DNA from: Streptomyces viridochromogenes DSM 40736
Lineage (GTDB): Bacteria > Actinomycetota > Actinomycetes > Streptomycetales > Streptomycetaceae
DNA length: 64,000 nucleotides
Direction: 5' to 3'
NCBI RefSeq assembly: GCF_000158955.1
Contig: NZ_GG657757.1
Coordinates: forward strand, 4,511,290 to 4,575,289
Shown here: positions 17,300-26,340 of the stretch, piece by piece
Layout: each line of letters begins with the position of its first letter
Numbering within the stretch: position 1 is the first letter of the stretch
Translations under genes and position numbers: made by a program
The notes under the pieces: model-generated
Database searches by the model: none
Seen by the model: the letters and a program-made list of their open reading frames with translations, nothing else
Told to the model about the DNA's origin: nothing

Positions 17300-18388
17300 G
17301 TGCAGGACACCCCCTCATCCGGCCCGGGCCCGCTCCTCCCCGGGCCCGTCCAGCGCCTCGCCGCCTGGTGTGCCGTCCTGCTGCTCGTCTCCGGGGTCGT
17401 CTACGTCGGGATCCGGCTGTGCGACGAGTTCCGGGCCGCCGTCGTGCCCGTGCTGCTCGCGCTGCTCGGGACCGCGCTGCTCGGGCCCCTGCACCGGCGG
17501 CTCGTGAAGGCCGGGGTGCACCGGTCGGTCGCGGCGGCGCTCACCTGCGTCGCCGTCGTCGCCGTGGTCGGCGGGGCCGTGTACATCGTGGTCGCCGCGC
17601 TCATCGACACCGGCGACGAGATCGTCGCCTCGCTCAAGGAGGCCTCCCGGGGCATCGCCGAGCACTTCGGGGCGGCCGGGACCTCGCTGGACGACCTCGC
17701 CTCCAACGCCCGGGAACTGCTGAGCAAGTTCGGCGGCACGGCCGCCTCCGGCGTGATCAGCGGATTCAGCGTGGTCGGTGAATCCATCGCTGTGGCGGTC
17801 CTCGCGCTGCTGCTCGTCTTCTTCTTCCTGCGCGACTCCGACAAGGCCGCCGGGGCACTGCGGTCCCTGGCGCCCCGCGGATCGGCCGACACCCTGGAGG
17901 CCATGGCCCGGCGGGCCCTCAAGGCCGTCGAGGGGTTCATGCGGGGGACGACCCTCATCGCCCTCATCGACGCGCTCTGCATCACCGTCGGACTGCTCCT
18001 CCTCGACGTGCCCGGGGCGCCGGGACTCGGAGCGCTGGTCTTCGTCGGGGCGTACATCCCCTACCTCGGCGCCTTCATCTCCGGCGCCGTCGCCGTGCTG
18101 GTCGCGCTCGCCGACCGGGGGTTCGTCATCGCGCTGTGGGTGCTCGGGGTGGTGGTCGCGGTGCAGGTGCTGGAGGGGCATGTGCTCCAGCCGGCGATCC
18201 AGAGCCGGACCGTGCAGATGCACCCGGCGGTGGTCATGGTGGCGATCACGGCCGGGGCGTCGGTCGCCGGAGTGCTCGGCATGCTGCTCGCCGTGCCGCT
18301 CACCGCGGCCGCCTTCGGTGTCGCCGAGGAGCTCCGCACCCGCTACGAGGGCCAGGAGGCGTCGCCCGAGCCGTCCACGGACTCGTAG
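17300..18388 (+). CDS. AI-2E family transporter
   Basis: A 362-residue polytopic membrane protein of the AI-2E/YdbI permease family, with two N-terminal helices (about 18-60), a central soluble segment (about 95-150) and a C-terminal bundle. The family hallmark near IPYLGAFISGAVAVLVALADRGF and the following QVLEGHVLQPAIQSRTVQMHPAVVM region is intact. Members export autoinducer-2 or act as Na+/H+ antiporters; substrate is unknown here. GTG at 17300 is used, with GGAGGA directly ahead, so the exact start is uncertain. Its last 46 bases overlap the 3' end of the convergent SpoIIE-type gene. Confidence 0.88.
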   Translation: MQDTPSSGPGPLLPGPVQRLAAWCAVLLLVSGVVYVGIRLCDEFRAAVVPVLLALLGTALLGPLHRRLVKAGVHRSVAAALTCVAVVAVVGGAVYIVVAALIDTGDEIVASLKEASRGIAEHFGAAGTSLDDLASNARELLSKFGGTAASGVISGFSVVGESIAVAVLALLLVFFFLRDSDKAAGALRSLAPRGSADTLEAMARRALKAVEGFMRGTTLIALIDALCITVGLLLLDVPGAPGLGALVFVGAYIPYLGAFISGAVAVLVALADRGFVIALWVLGVVVAVQVLEGHVLQPAIQSRTVQMHPAVVMVAITAGASVAGVLGMLLAVPLTAAAFGVAEELRTRYEGQEASPEPSTDS

Positions 18389-20481
18389 AGCTCGTACCAG
18401 ATGCTCTTGCCCTGGCCGCGCGGGTCGACGCCCCACGCGTGCGCGAGCAGTTCGATCAGCACCAGGCCGCGGCCGGAGGACGCCAGCTCCCCCGGTCTGC
18501 GCTTGTGCGGCAGGTCGTCACCGGTGTCGGTGACCTCGATCCGCAGCCGCCGCTCCCCCACCCCGCCGGTGATCTCCGCGACGAGCAGCGCGTCGGAGTC
18601 GGTGTGCACGAGGACGTTCGTCAGCAGCTCGGACAGCAGCAGCACCGCCGAGTCGCGCTGGTCCGGCGAGGACCAGTCGTGCAGCAGATCACGCAGTTGC
18701 TGCCGGGCCGCCGCGATCCGCTCGGGCTCGGCCTGCGCGACCGTCAGCACCGTGCGCCGCACCGGCTGCGGCACGGTCATGGTGTCGCCGCAGCCACAGC
18801 CCCCGCCCTCCCGGCTGAGCAGCAGCATGGCGATGTCGTCCTCGCGACGGTCGGTCAGCGGGCCGGTGGTGTGGTGCGAGGAAGGGCCGTGCACCGCCTG
18901 TATCAGGGTGTCGGCGAGTTCCTCCAGATCGCCCTTGTGGTCCTCGAGGATCACCCGCAGCCGGTGCCAGCCGGAGTCCAGGTCGTGCCCGCCGGTCTCG
19001 ATCAGGCCGTCCGTGCAGATCAGCATGGTCTCGCCGGGTTCCAGAGCGAGCCGCGTCGTGGGGTAGTCGGCGTCCGGGTCGATGCCCAACGGCAGGCCGC
19101 CCGACGTCGGCCGCGTCAGCACCGTGCCGTCGGACATCCGGAACGCCGGGTCCGGATGCCCGGCGCGGGCGATGTCCAGCACCCCGTTCGCCGGGTCGAC
19201 CTCGACGTACACACAGGTCGCGAACCGCGGGTCGGAGGGCTCCTCGTCGCCGATGCCGTGCAGGAAGCGCGAGGCACGGGAGAGGACGGCGTCGGGGCGG
19301 TGACCCTCGGAGGCGTAGGCCCGCAGGGCGATGCGGAGCTGGCCCATCAGGCCCGCCGCCCGTACGTCATGGCCCTGGACGTCCCCGATGACCAGCGCGA
19401 ACCGCCCGCTCGGCAACGGGATCACGTCGTACCAGTCGCCGCCGACCTGGAGCCCGCCGCCGGTCGGGACGTAGCGGGCGGCGACGCTCATGCCCGGGAT
19501 GCGCTGCGGGCCGAGCCTCGGCAGCATCGTGCGCTGGAGCCCGTCGGTCAGCGCCCGCTCACTCTCCGCCAGCCCCGCCCGGGTCAGCGCCTGCGCCAGC
19601 ATCCGCGCCACCGTGGCGAGCACCGACCGCTCGTCCGGCGTGAACGCCACCGGGTAGGTGAAGGCGGCCATCCACGCGCCCATCGTGCGGCCGGCCACGG
19701 TCAGCGGCAGGAACGCCCAGGACCGGCGGCCGAAGCGCTGGGCGAGCGGCCAGGTCAGCGGGTAGCGGGCCTCGTACTGCTCGGGGGTGGACAGATACAA
19801 CGCCCGGCCGGTCCGTACGACTTCCGCGGCCGGGTAGTCGGTGTCCAGAGCCATGTCGGAGAAGGGGCTGTCGTCGCCCGGCTGCTGCCCGTGGTGCCCG
19901 ATGACCGTCAGGCGATCGCCCGAGACTCCGAACACGGCCAGGCCGTCCGGCGAGAACCCGGGCATCGACAGATTGGCCGTGACCCGCAGGACCTCCTGCG
20001 TGGAGCGCGCCTCGGCCAGCGCCCGGCCCGCGTCCAGCAGGAACGCCTCCCGGGAGCGCCGCCAGTCGCCGGTGACCGCGCTGCGCCCCGCCGGGGTGCC
20101 CGGCGTCGGCTCGGTGACCTCCTGAAGCGTCCCGATCAGCCGGTACGCCTTGTGGACCCGGTCGAAGGACGGCTTGGAGCGGCTGCGGACGACCCGGACG
20201 ATCCGGCCCTGCTCGTCCATGACCCGGATCCGCACCTCGGCGAGGGTCCCCTCGGCGACGGCGAGCTGGACCACGCCGGTGATCTCGTTCCAGTCGACCG
20301 GGTGCAGCCGGGCCCGGGCCTGGGCCTCCGTGAGGCTGACCTGTTCGGCGGGCAGCCCGAGCAGCCGTGCCGCCTCGGCATCGACCGTGACCAGCCCGGT
20401 GGCGGTGTCCCAGTGCCAGAGGCCGGTCGCGAGGGCGGCGAGAGCCTCCCCCACGGCGGGCAGAGGCTCGCCAGTGCGCAT
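18343..20481 (-). CDS. PP2C (SpoIIE-type) phosphatase with PAS, GAF and anti-sigma ATPase domains
   Basis: A 712-residue signalling protein built as PAS (about 15-125), GAF (about 150-310), PP2C/SpoIIE (about 335-550) and HATPase (about 590-705). Metal-binding Asp residues are visible in VGGDWYDVIPL, VIGDVQGHD, ICTDGLIE and REDDIAMLLL. The kinase part keeps the N-box SELLTNVLVHTDSDA and the G-box SSGRGLVLIELLAHAWG. Such proteins dephosphorylate anti-anti-sigma factors and can also phosphorylate them, controlling SigB-type or BldG-like pathways. Streptomyces carries dozens. Start ATG at 20481. It lies upstream of and divergent from aspS and convergent with the AI-2E gene. Confidence 0.93.
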   Translation of the reverse strand: MRTGEPLPAVGEALAALATGLWHWDTATGLVTVDAEAARLLGLPAEQVSLTEAQARARLHPVDWNEITGVVQLAVAEGTLAEVRIRVMDEQGRIVRVVRSRSKPSFDRVHKAYRLIGTLQEVTEPTPGTPAGRSAVTGDWRRSREAFLLDAGRALAEARSTQEVLRVTANLSMPGFSPDGLAVFGVSGDRLTVIGHHGQQPGDDSPFSDMALDTDYPAAEVVRTGRALYLSTPEQYEARYPLTWPLAQRFGRRSWAFLPLTVAGRTMGAWMAAFTYPVAFTPDERSVLATVARMLAQALTRAGLAESERALTDGLQRTMLPRLGPQRIPGMSVAARYVPTGGGLQVGGDWYDVIPLPSGRFALVIGDVQGHDVRAAGLMGQLRIALRAYASEGHRPDAVLSRASRFLHGIGDEEPSDPRFATCVYVEVDPANGVLDIARAGHPDPAFRMSDGTVLTRPTSGGLPLGIDPDADYPTTRLALEPGETMLICTDGLIETGGHDLDSGWHRLRVILEDHKGDLEELADTLIQAVHGPSSHHTTGPLTDRREDDIAMLLLSREGGGCGCGDTMTVPQPVRRTVLTVAQAEPERIAAARQQLRDLLHDWSSPDQRDSAVLLLSELLTNVLVHTDSDALLVAEITGGVGERRLRIEVTDTGDDLPHKRRPGELASSGRGLVLIELLAHAWGVDPRGQGKSIWYELYESVDGSGDASWPS

Positions 20482-20589
20482 TGCCCTACTTTAAGAAGAG
20501 GGGATCGAAGACTGCCACCGAAGACTGAAGTGTGCCCGATCGTTAACTGTGGAGAGCCGATCTTGCCCTGCCCGGTACGCTGGGGACGA

Positions 20590-20603
20590 GTTTCACGTGA
20601 AAC
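20590..20603. other. parS: parS site (ParB-binding centromere element)
   Basis: GTTTCACGTGAAAC at 20590-20603 is an exact match to the Streptomyces parS consensus, a perfect 14-base palindrome. ParB loads at these sites, which cluster in the few hundred kilobases around oriC, and organises the origin region for segregation during sporulation. It sits in the 157-base gap between the phosphatase gene and aspS, overlapping the aspS leader. No second perfect copy was found in the window. Confidence 0.93.
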
Positions 20604-20638
20604 ACAGACCCCGATCAGCGAAGACTGGATGAACGACG

Positions 20639-22402
20639 ATGCATCGGTACAGGTCCCACACCTGCGGCGAGCTCCGCTCCTCTGACGTCGGCACCGACGT
20701 CCGGCTGAGTGGCTGGCTGCACAATCGGCGCGACCTGGGCGGCATCCTCTTCATCGATCTGCGCGACCACTACGGCATCACGCAGCTGGTGGCCCGTCCC
20801 GGCACTCCCTCCTACGAGGCCCTCGACAAGCTCTCCAAGGAGTCGACCGTCCGCGTCGACGGCAAGGTCGTCTCCCGGGGCGGCGAGAACATCAACCCCG
20901 AGCTTCCCACCGGTGAGGTCGAGGTCGAGGTCGGCGAGGTCGAACTCCTCGGCGCCGCCGCCCCGCTGCCGTTCACGATCAACACCGAGGACGGGGTCAA
21001 CGAGGAGCGGCGCCTGGAGTACCGCTTCCTGGACCTGCGCCGTGAGCGCATGCACCGCAACATCATGCTGCGCACCGCGGTCATCTCGGCGATCCGGCAC
21101 AAGATGACGGCGCTGGGCTTCAACGAGATGGCGACGCCGATTCTGTCCGCGACCTCCCCCGAGGGCGCCCGCGACTTCGTCGTCCCGTCCCGTCTGCACC
21201 CGGGCAAGTTCTACGCCCTGCCGCAGGCCCCGCAGCAGTTCAAGCAGCTGCTGATGATCTCCGGTTTCGACCGCTACTTCCAGATCGCGCCCTGCTTCCG
21301 CGACGAGGACGCCCGCGCCGACCGCTCGCCGGGCGAGTTCTACCAGCTCGACATCGAGATGAGCTTCGTCGAGCAGGAGGACGTCTTCCAGCCCGTCGAG
21401 AAGCTGATGACCGAGCTCTTCGAGGAGTTCGGCGGTGGCCGTCACGTCACCTCGCCGTTCCCGCGGATCCCGTTCCGCGAGGCGATGCTGAAGTACGGCT
21501 CCGACAAGCCCGACCTGCGCGCCCAGCTCGAACTCGTCGACATCACCGACATCTTCGAGGGCTCGGAGTTCAAGGCCTTCGCCGGCAAGCACGTCCGTGC
21601 CCTGCCGGTCCCGGACGTCTCCGCCCAGCCCCGCAAGTTCTTCGACCAGCTCGGTGACTACGCCGTCTCGCAGGGCGCCAGGGGCCTGGCCTGGGTCCGT
21701 GTCGCCGAGGACGGCTCGCTGTCCGGCCCGATCGCGAAGTTCCTCACCGAGGAGAACGTCGCCGAGCTGACCAAGCGCCTGTCCCTGGCGGCCGGCCACG
21801 CGGTCTTCTTCGGCGCGGGCGAGTTCGACGAGGTCTCCAAGATCATGGGCGCGGTGCGGGTCGAGGCCGCCAAGCGCGCCGGGCACTTCGAGGAGAACGT
21901 CTTCCGGTTCTGCTGGATCGTCGACTTCCCGATGTACGAGAAGGACGAGGAGACCGGCGCGATCGACTTCTCGCACAACCCCTTCTCCATGCCGCAGGGC
22001 GGCCTGGAGGCCCTGGAGAGCCAGGACCCCCTGGACATCCTCGGCTGGCAGTACGACATCGTCTGCAACGGCGTCGAGCTGTCCTCCGGCGCGATCCGGA
22101 ACCATGAGCCGGAGATCATGCTCAAGGCTTTCGAGATCGCCGGGTACGACCGTGACACCGTCGAGGAGAAGTTCGCCGGCATGCTGCGCGCGTTCCGCTT
22201 CGGCGCCCCGCCGCACGGCGGCATCGCCCCCGGCGTCGACCGCATCGTGATGCTGCTCGCCGACGAGCCCAACATCCGCGAGACCATCTCCTTCCCGCTC
22301 AACGGCAACGCCCAGGACCTGATGATGGGCGCGCCGACCGAGCTGGAGGAGGCGCGGCTGAAGGAGCTGCACCTGTCGGTGCGCAAGCCGCAGCCGAAGT
22401 AG
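20639..22402 (+). CDS. aspS: aspartate-tRNA ligase
   Basis: A 587-residue class IIb aminoacyl-tRNA synthetase that charges tRNA(Asp), probably also tRNA(Asn) as usual for actinobacterial enzymes. The N-terminal OB anticodon-binding domain (about 1-105) starts MHRYRSHTCGELRSSDVG. Motif 2 is seen at FQIAPCFRDEDARADRSPGEFYQLDIEMSF, the bacterial GAD insert is between about 290 and 420, and motif 3 is GGIAPGVDRIVMLLADEPNIRETI. Full length for bacterial AspRS. A parS site lies 36 bases upstream and a strong terminator follows. Confidence 0.98.
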   Translation: MHRYRSHTCGELRSSDVGTDVRLSGWLHNRRDLGGILFIDLRDHYGITQLVARPGTPSYEALDKLSKESTVRVDGKVVSRGGENINPELPTGEVEVEVGEVELLGAAAPLPFTINTEDGVNEERRLEYRFLDLRRERMHRNIMLRTAVISAIRHKMTALGFNEMATPILSATSPEGARDFVVPSRLHPGKFYALPQAPQQFKQLLMISGFDRYFQIAPCFRDEDARADRSPGEFYQLDIEMSFVEQEDVFQPVEKLMTELFEEFGGGRHVTSPFPRIPFREAMLKYGSDKPDLRAQLELVDITDIFEGSEFKAFAGKHVRALPVPDVSAQPRKFFDQLGDYAVSQGARGLAWVRVAEDGSLSGPIAKFLTEENVAELTKRLSLAAGHAVFFGAGEFDEVSKIMGAVRVEAAKRAGHFEENVFRFCWIVDFPMYEKDEETGAIDFSHNPFSMPQGGLEALESQDPLDILGWQYDIVCNGVELSSGAIRNHEPEIMLKAFEIAGYDRDTVEEKFAGMLRAFRFGAPPHGGIAPGVDRIVMLLADEPNIRETISFPLNGNAQDLMMGAPTELEEARLKELHLSVRKPQPK

Positions 22403-22416
22403 GCGACAGCGCTGTG

Positions 22417-22450
22417 AGTGGCCCGGAACCGGCGTCGGTTCCGGGCCACT
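22417..22450 (+). terminator. terminator of aspS
   Basis: AGTGGCCCGGAACC (22417-22430) and GGTTCCGGGCCACT (22437-22450) form a perfect 14-bp stem with a 6-base loop, followed by TTTCGT, 15 bases after the stop. Confidence 0.92.
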
Positions 22451-22519
22451 TTCGTACGCTGGGCTCCCACCCAGCTCTTGCCCAGGCTCCTGACAGCCGT
22501 GTTCCCTAGCTTCCTTCCC

Positions 22520-23482
22520 ATGACGGGACAGGAGAAGGCCCAAGGGCCGAAACACAAGAGGGATCTGACGCGCCGCAAGGTCGTCGTCGCGGGTGCCGGT
22601 GCGGTGGTCGCGGCGGGTGTCGGCGGTTCGTTCGCGGCGGGCGCGTTCGCCGGTGAGGAGACGCCGGCCGCGCAGGGCAAGACGGCCGGAACCTCCGGCG
22701 AGGCCTGCTACAAGCTGACCTCCGAGACGACCGAAGGCCCCTACTACATCGACGCGGACAAGCTCCGCAGGGACGTCACCGAGGACCAGGAGGGCATCCC
22801 GCTCACCCTGCGCCTGAAGGTGATCGACTCCGAGACCTGCAAGCCCCTCGCGAACGCCGCGGTCGACATCTGGCACTGCAACGCGCTGGGCGTGTACTCG
22901 GGGTACGAGGACATGGGCAGCGGGGGCGGCGGAGGTGGCGGGGGCGGTACGCCGCCCTCCGGCACACCGACCGGCACGCCCACGGGTCCGCCCCCCGGCG
23001 GTGGTGGCGGAGGCGGGGGCCACCAGGAGCCCACCGACGACGAGCGCTACCTGCGCGGCACGTGGCGGACGGACAAGAAGGGCGAGGTCGAGTTCCGCAC
23101 GGTCTTCCCCGGCTGGTACCAGGGCCGCTGCGTGCACATCCACACCAAGGTGCACGTGGGCGGCGTCTGGACCGACGCGGGGTACGAGGGCGGCACGACC
23201 TGCCACACCGGCCAGCTCTTCTTCGACGAGGCGGCCGTGCTGGCCTCCGCCGAGGTCGAGCCGTACTCCACCAACACCACGACCCGCACCACCCTCGACG
23301 AGGACACCATCTACCCCGGTAACGGCACCGAGGGCGGGCTGCTGAAGCTCAAGTACAAGAAGAACGCCATCGCCAAGGGCGTGACGGCCACCCTCACCCT
23401 GGGCGTCGACCCCGAGGCCACGCACGACGGCACGGAGGCCTCGGCCCAGCCGGGCGCGTCGGCTTCGGCGTCGGCGAGCTGA
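22520..23482 (+). CDS. exported intradiol ring-cleavage dioxygenase-like protein
   Basis: A 320-residue protein with a Tat-like signal (KRDLTRRKVVVAGAGAVVAAG, then SFAAGAFAG), so it is probably exported folded. The catalytic fold resembles catechol/protocatechuate dioxygenases. Candidate Fe(III) ligands are Tyr in TEGPYYID, Tyr in WYQGRCVHIHTKV and the two His of that HIH. Between DIWHCNALGVYSGYE and YLRGTWRTDKKGEVEF is a low-complexity Gly/Pro/Thr insert of about 45 residues (22915-23030), made of two Gly runs around TPTGTP units. The extreme C-terminus is Ala/Ser-rich. The start ATG has only a weak ribosome-binding site. Substrate unknown. Confidence 0.85.
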   Translation: MTGQEKAQGPKHKRDLTRRKVVVAGAGAVVAAGVGGSFAAGAFAGEETPAAQGKTAGTSGEACYKLTSETTEGPYYIDADKLRRDVTEDQEGIPLTLRLKVIDSETCKPLANAAVDIWHCNALGVYSGYEDMGSGGGGGGGGGTPPSGTPTGTPTGPPPGGGGGGGGHQEPTDDERYLRGTWRTDKKGEVEFRTVFPGWYQGRCVHIHTKVHVGGVWTDAGYEGGTTCHTGQLFFDEAAVLASAEVEPYSTNTTTRTTLDEDTIYPGNGTEGGLLKLKYKKNAIAKGVTATLTLGVDPEATHDGTEASAQPGASASASAS

Positions 23483-23511
23483 CGGACGTGGTCGACGGGG
23501 GCCGTCGTCGG

Positions 23512-23549
23512 AGGGCCGGGCGGCGTATCACGAGTGCGCGCCCGGCCCT
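23512..23549. terminator. bidirectional terminator between convergent genes
   Basis: AGGGCCGGGCG (23512-23522) and CGCCCGGCCCT (23539-23549) are perfect 11-base arms around a 16-base loop. It serves the dioxygenase gene (ends 23482) and the amidase gene (ends 23555). Confidence 0.75.
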
Positions 23550-23554
23550 TCGGG

Positions 23555-25855
23555 TCACTTGATGTAGACGAGGCCGTCGGTGGTGATGGTGGGGCGGCCC
23601 GCCGTGGCGACCACGACGATCTTGACGGTGTGCTTGGCGCTGCTGGACCAGGTCTTCGTCCAGATCGCCTGCCGGTAGAGGGTGGTGGCGGACTTCAGGT
23701 CGACCGTGCTGACCTTGACGCCGTCGACGTAGACGTAGGCCTGGCCCGAGGAGGCGGCCCGGGAGACCACCCAGGAGGCGGAACGGCCGGTGAACGTCCA
23801 GGTCAGACTGGCGCCCTTGGAACCGCTGGAGTACGACTTGCCGCCCAGGTAGCTGGTCGAGGAACGGGTCGTCCAGCTGCCGGACCTCACCGCCGAGGTC
23901 TCCTGGAGGACGACCGGCGTGTAGGAGGCGGACGCGGTGCGGTAGTTGTCGGCGTAGTCGTAGGCCCGCATCGACCAGGTGGTGGCCGTACCCGACTTGG
24001 CGGTGCGGCTGGAGGCGGTGGTGGTCGGGCCGAAGGTGGCGGCCGTCGGGGCCACCAGCTGCGCCTCGCGCAGCGCCTTGTCGTCGGTCGCCTTCCAGCC
24101 GAGGGTGACCGGTACGGCGGTGGTGTTGACCGTGCCGGTGCGCAGGGAGAGCTTCGGGGCGGTGGTGAAGGTCGGCGCGGTCGTGTCGGTCACGACGCTC
24201 AGCGCCGCGCTGGTCGTGGTCTTGCCCGACTGGTGCACCGCCCGCACGGCGACGGTGTGACTGCCCACCGTGAGGGTCGCGTTCGCGGAGGTGGCCGTAC
24301 CGGGGGCGGTGGCGACGGTCTTGCCGTCGACCAGCAGCTGGACGCTCTTGATGAGCGACGCGGGCGTGGTGGCCGTCCACTTCACGCTGATCGCGCCCTT
24401 GGTGTAGTACGTCGTGCCGGACCGGCCCGCGCCGCCGACCGAGGTCACCTTCAGCCCCTGCACCGGGCCGGACGCCCAGGCGCGGACGGTCGGCAGCTGG
24501 GCGTACAGGGAGTTGCCCGGGCACTGGGTGTTGTAGCCGTCGCGGTGGCCGGAGATCCGCTGGAACGTGTACGGGGTGCCCGCCGTGAAGCCGGTGCCGA
24601 AGTAGTTCTTCTGGCTCGCCCCGGCGGTGAGCTGCACCGTGCCGGACGGGTCGGCGCCGTACTGGCCGAGCTTCCAGGCGGCCACGCGGGCCACGGAGGC
24701 CAGCGCGGCGTCGGAGGCGCCGGTGGTGGAGTACTCGCCGAGGACCGCGATGCCGGCGGACTCACGGTTCCAGCCGTAGGTGTGGGCGCCTAGCACCGGC
24801 AGTTCGACGCCGCCCTTGCGGCCCTCGAAGACGGTGCCGCACTTGTCGACGAGGAAGTTGTATCCGATGTCGTTCCAGCCGTTGACCTTCGTGTGGTACG
24901 CGTAGATGCCGCGCACGATCGACGCGGAGTCGGCGCAGGAGTAGCCGTTGTCCCCGTCGGTGTGGTGCACGAAGACGGCCTTGACGTCGGCGTTGTACTC
25001 GGACGGGTCGGGGCTGAGCGACTCGTCGGCGCCCCAGTCGGCGCGCGAGGTGATCGGCGGCTCGGGCACGGTGGACGGCGGCGCGGTCGGTGTGGTCGGC
25101 GTGGTGGCCGACGGGCTGGCGGACGTCGAGGGGGCGGTCGGCTCCGGGGGCGTACCGGTCGGGCTGTCCGTCGGCGTCGCGGTCGGGCTGTCGGTGGGTG
25201 TCGCACCGTCGGTGGGTGTCGCACCGTCCGTGGGTGTCGCACCGTCGGTGGGTGTCGCACCGTCGGTGGGCGTGGCGGCCGGGGTGCTCTCCTCGGCGAC
25301 GAACGCCGCTGGCTCGGTCGTCCTCGTCTCGGCGTCGGTCACCACGCCCGGGTCGACCAGGTTGACCTCCAGCCCCTTGGGCAACGCGCCGGTGGTGCCG
25401 TCCTCGTGGACGACCTGCACCTGGACGCCGTCCGAGGGGCCGACCCACAGTGGCTCGGACGCGCCGCGCATCCCGGCCTCGGGCTTGTCCGGCGGATCGA
25501 GGTTCACCTCGAGGTCCCGCCAGGCACTCCACTCACCGCTCTCCTGGCCGCGGGTGCGCACCTGTGCCGTGCCGTCGAGCCGCTTGACGGCTCCTGTCCA
25601 GGAGACGCCGACCAGCGAGAACAGCTGTGTCTCCGTGCGCGGCAACCCCCGCTTGCCGCCCGCGGTCCCCTTCAGGGCGAGGTCGTAGACCTTCACGGGA
25701 CGCTTGGCCCGGCTCGTCGCCCCGGAGTCACCCGAGGGGCTGGCGACCGCGTACGTCACCACGCCACCGCCCCCCAGCACCACGGCACCGAGCGTCAGCC
25801 ACGCCCGTCTCTTCAAGCTCAGCGATCTGTACGCATGCGACGTACGACGAGTCAC
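23555..25855 (-). CDS. secreted peptidoglycan-recognition N-acetylmuramoyl-L-alanine amidase
   Basis: A 766-residue secreted protein. A signal anchor (RRAWLTLGAVVLGGGGVVTYAVA) is followed by a beta-rich region, then a Thr/Pro repeat linker (about 195-270). The PGRP/amidase_2 domain (about 275-470) has the Zn ligands in FVHHTDGDNGYSC and GHRDGYNTQCPG, and Ig-like and CBM-like beta domains follow to the C-terminus. It should cleave the amide bond between MurNAc and L-Ala in cell wall or in competing bacteria. GTG at 25855 is preferred because the signal region begins there with a GGGGTGGA element upstream; an in-frame ATG at 25936 is possible. It converges with the dioxygenase gene. Confidence 0.88.
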   Translation of the reverse strand: MTRRTSHAYRSLSLKRRAWLTLGAVVLGGGGVVTYAVASPSGDSGATSRAKRPVKVYDLALKGTAGGKRGLPRTETQLFSLVGVSWTGAVKRLDGTAQVRTRGQESGEWSAWRDLEVNLDPPDKPEAGMRGASEPLWVGPSDGVQVQVVHEDGTTGALPKGLEVNLVDPGVVTDAETRTTEPAAFVAEESTPAATPTDGATPTDGATPTDGATPTDGATPTDSPTATPTDSPTGTPPEPTAPSTSASPSATTPTTPTAPPSTVPEPPITSRADWGADESLSPDPSEYNADVKAVFVHHTDGDNGYSCADSASIVRGIYAYHTKVNGWNDIGYNFLVDKCGTVFEGRKGGVELPVLGAHTYGWNRESAGIAVLGEYSTTGASDAALASVARVAAWKLGQYGADPSGTVQLTAGASQKNYFGTGFTAGTPYTFQRISGHRDGYNTQCPGNSLYAQLPTVRAWASGPVQGLKVTSVGGAGRSGTTYYTKGAISVKWTATTPASLIKSVQLLVDGKTVATAPGTATSANATLTVGSHTVAVRAVHQSGKTTTSAALSVVTDTTAPTFTTAPKLSLRTGTVNTTAVPVTLGWKATDDKALREAQLVAPTAATFGPTTTASSRTAKSGTATTWSMRAYDYADNYRTASASYTPVVLQETSAVRSGSWTTRSSTSYLGGKSYSSGSKGASLTWTFTGRSASWVVSRAASSGQAYVYVDGVKVSTVDLKSATTLYRQAIWTKTWSSSAKHTVKIVVVATAGRPTITTDGLVYIK
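25189..25278. repeat. 18-bp tandem repeat encoding a Thr/Pro/Asp linker
   Basis: Five copies of an 18-base unit (type CGTCGGTGGGTGTCGCAC) run through the amidase gene, encoding repeated ATPTDG on the minus strand. Units are 83-100% identical, so copy number is likely to vary between strains and change linker length. Confidence 0.9.
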
Positions 25856-26046
25856 GACGTATCCACCCCACAGGAGGGCCGGCAGCGGCCCCAGAGAAAA
25901 GTCACGTGAGGCACACTCACCACAGGAGCGGCCCATCTTTACAGCGCGCACCTATGGCCAAACATCACTGGTAGGGCCAAACATCATCGGTTCCGCGGGG
26001 AGTCTCCCGCCGGGGATTCTTTCGGTGCGTGTGTCGTTTGTGCTGG

Positions 26047-26340
26047 TCAGAGGCGAGGTAGGTCGAGTTCCGCCCATACGGTCTTACGGGGGACGGGGCC
26101 GAGTTCGACGCCCCAGCGGTCGGCGAGGGCCTCGACGAGGAGGAGGCCACGTCCTGACTCGGCGTCCGGGGTGGGTGGGCGGTGGCGGGGGAGGTCGCCG
26201 GCGCGGGTGTCCGTGACTTCGATGCGGAGGGTCGCGGGGGCGCTCAGGAGCACGAGACGGAAGTCGCGTCCGGGGAGGCGGCCGTGGGTGACGGCATTCG
26301 CGGCGAGTTCGGCGACGAGGTGTTCGTCGCGAGCTGGCGT
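26047..26340 (-). pseudogene. ATP-binding (HATPase_c, anti-sigma-like) gene, 5' part deleted
   Basis: The frame reads RDEHLVAELAANAVTHG (N-box), then LLSAPATLRIEVTDTRAGD (G1 box) and SGRGLLLVEALADRWGVELG (G2 box), ending WAELDLPRL. These are the core ATP-binding motifs of the RsbW/SpoIIAB-like Streptomyces regulators. The usual N-terminal 40-60 residues are absent: immediately upstream of position 26340 the frame hits a TGA, and no sensible start exists before the N-box. The break coincides with the broken start of the DUF397 remnant on the other strand. An internal GTG (26253) would yield only 68 residues without the N-box, so the gene is judged non-functional. Confidence 0.8.

Noticed and set aside
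20615..23425. Very long open frame antisense to aspS and the dioxygenase
   Set aside because: It is a by-product of high GC content; aspS is certain on the other strand and the antisense product has no family signature.
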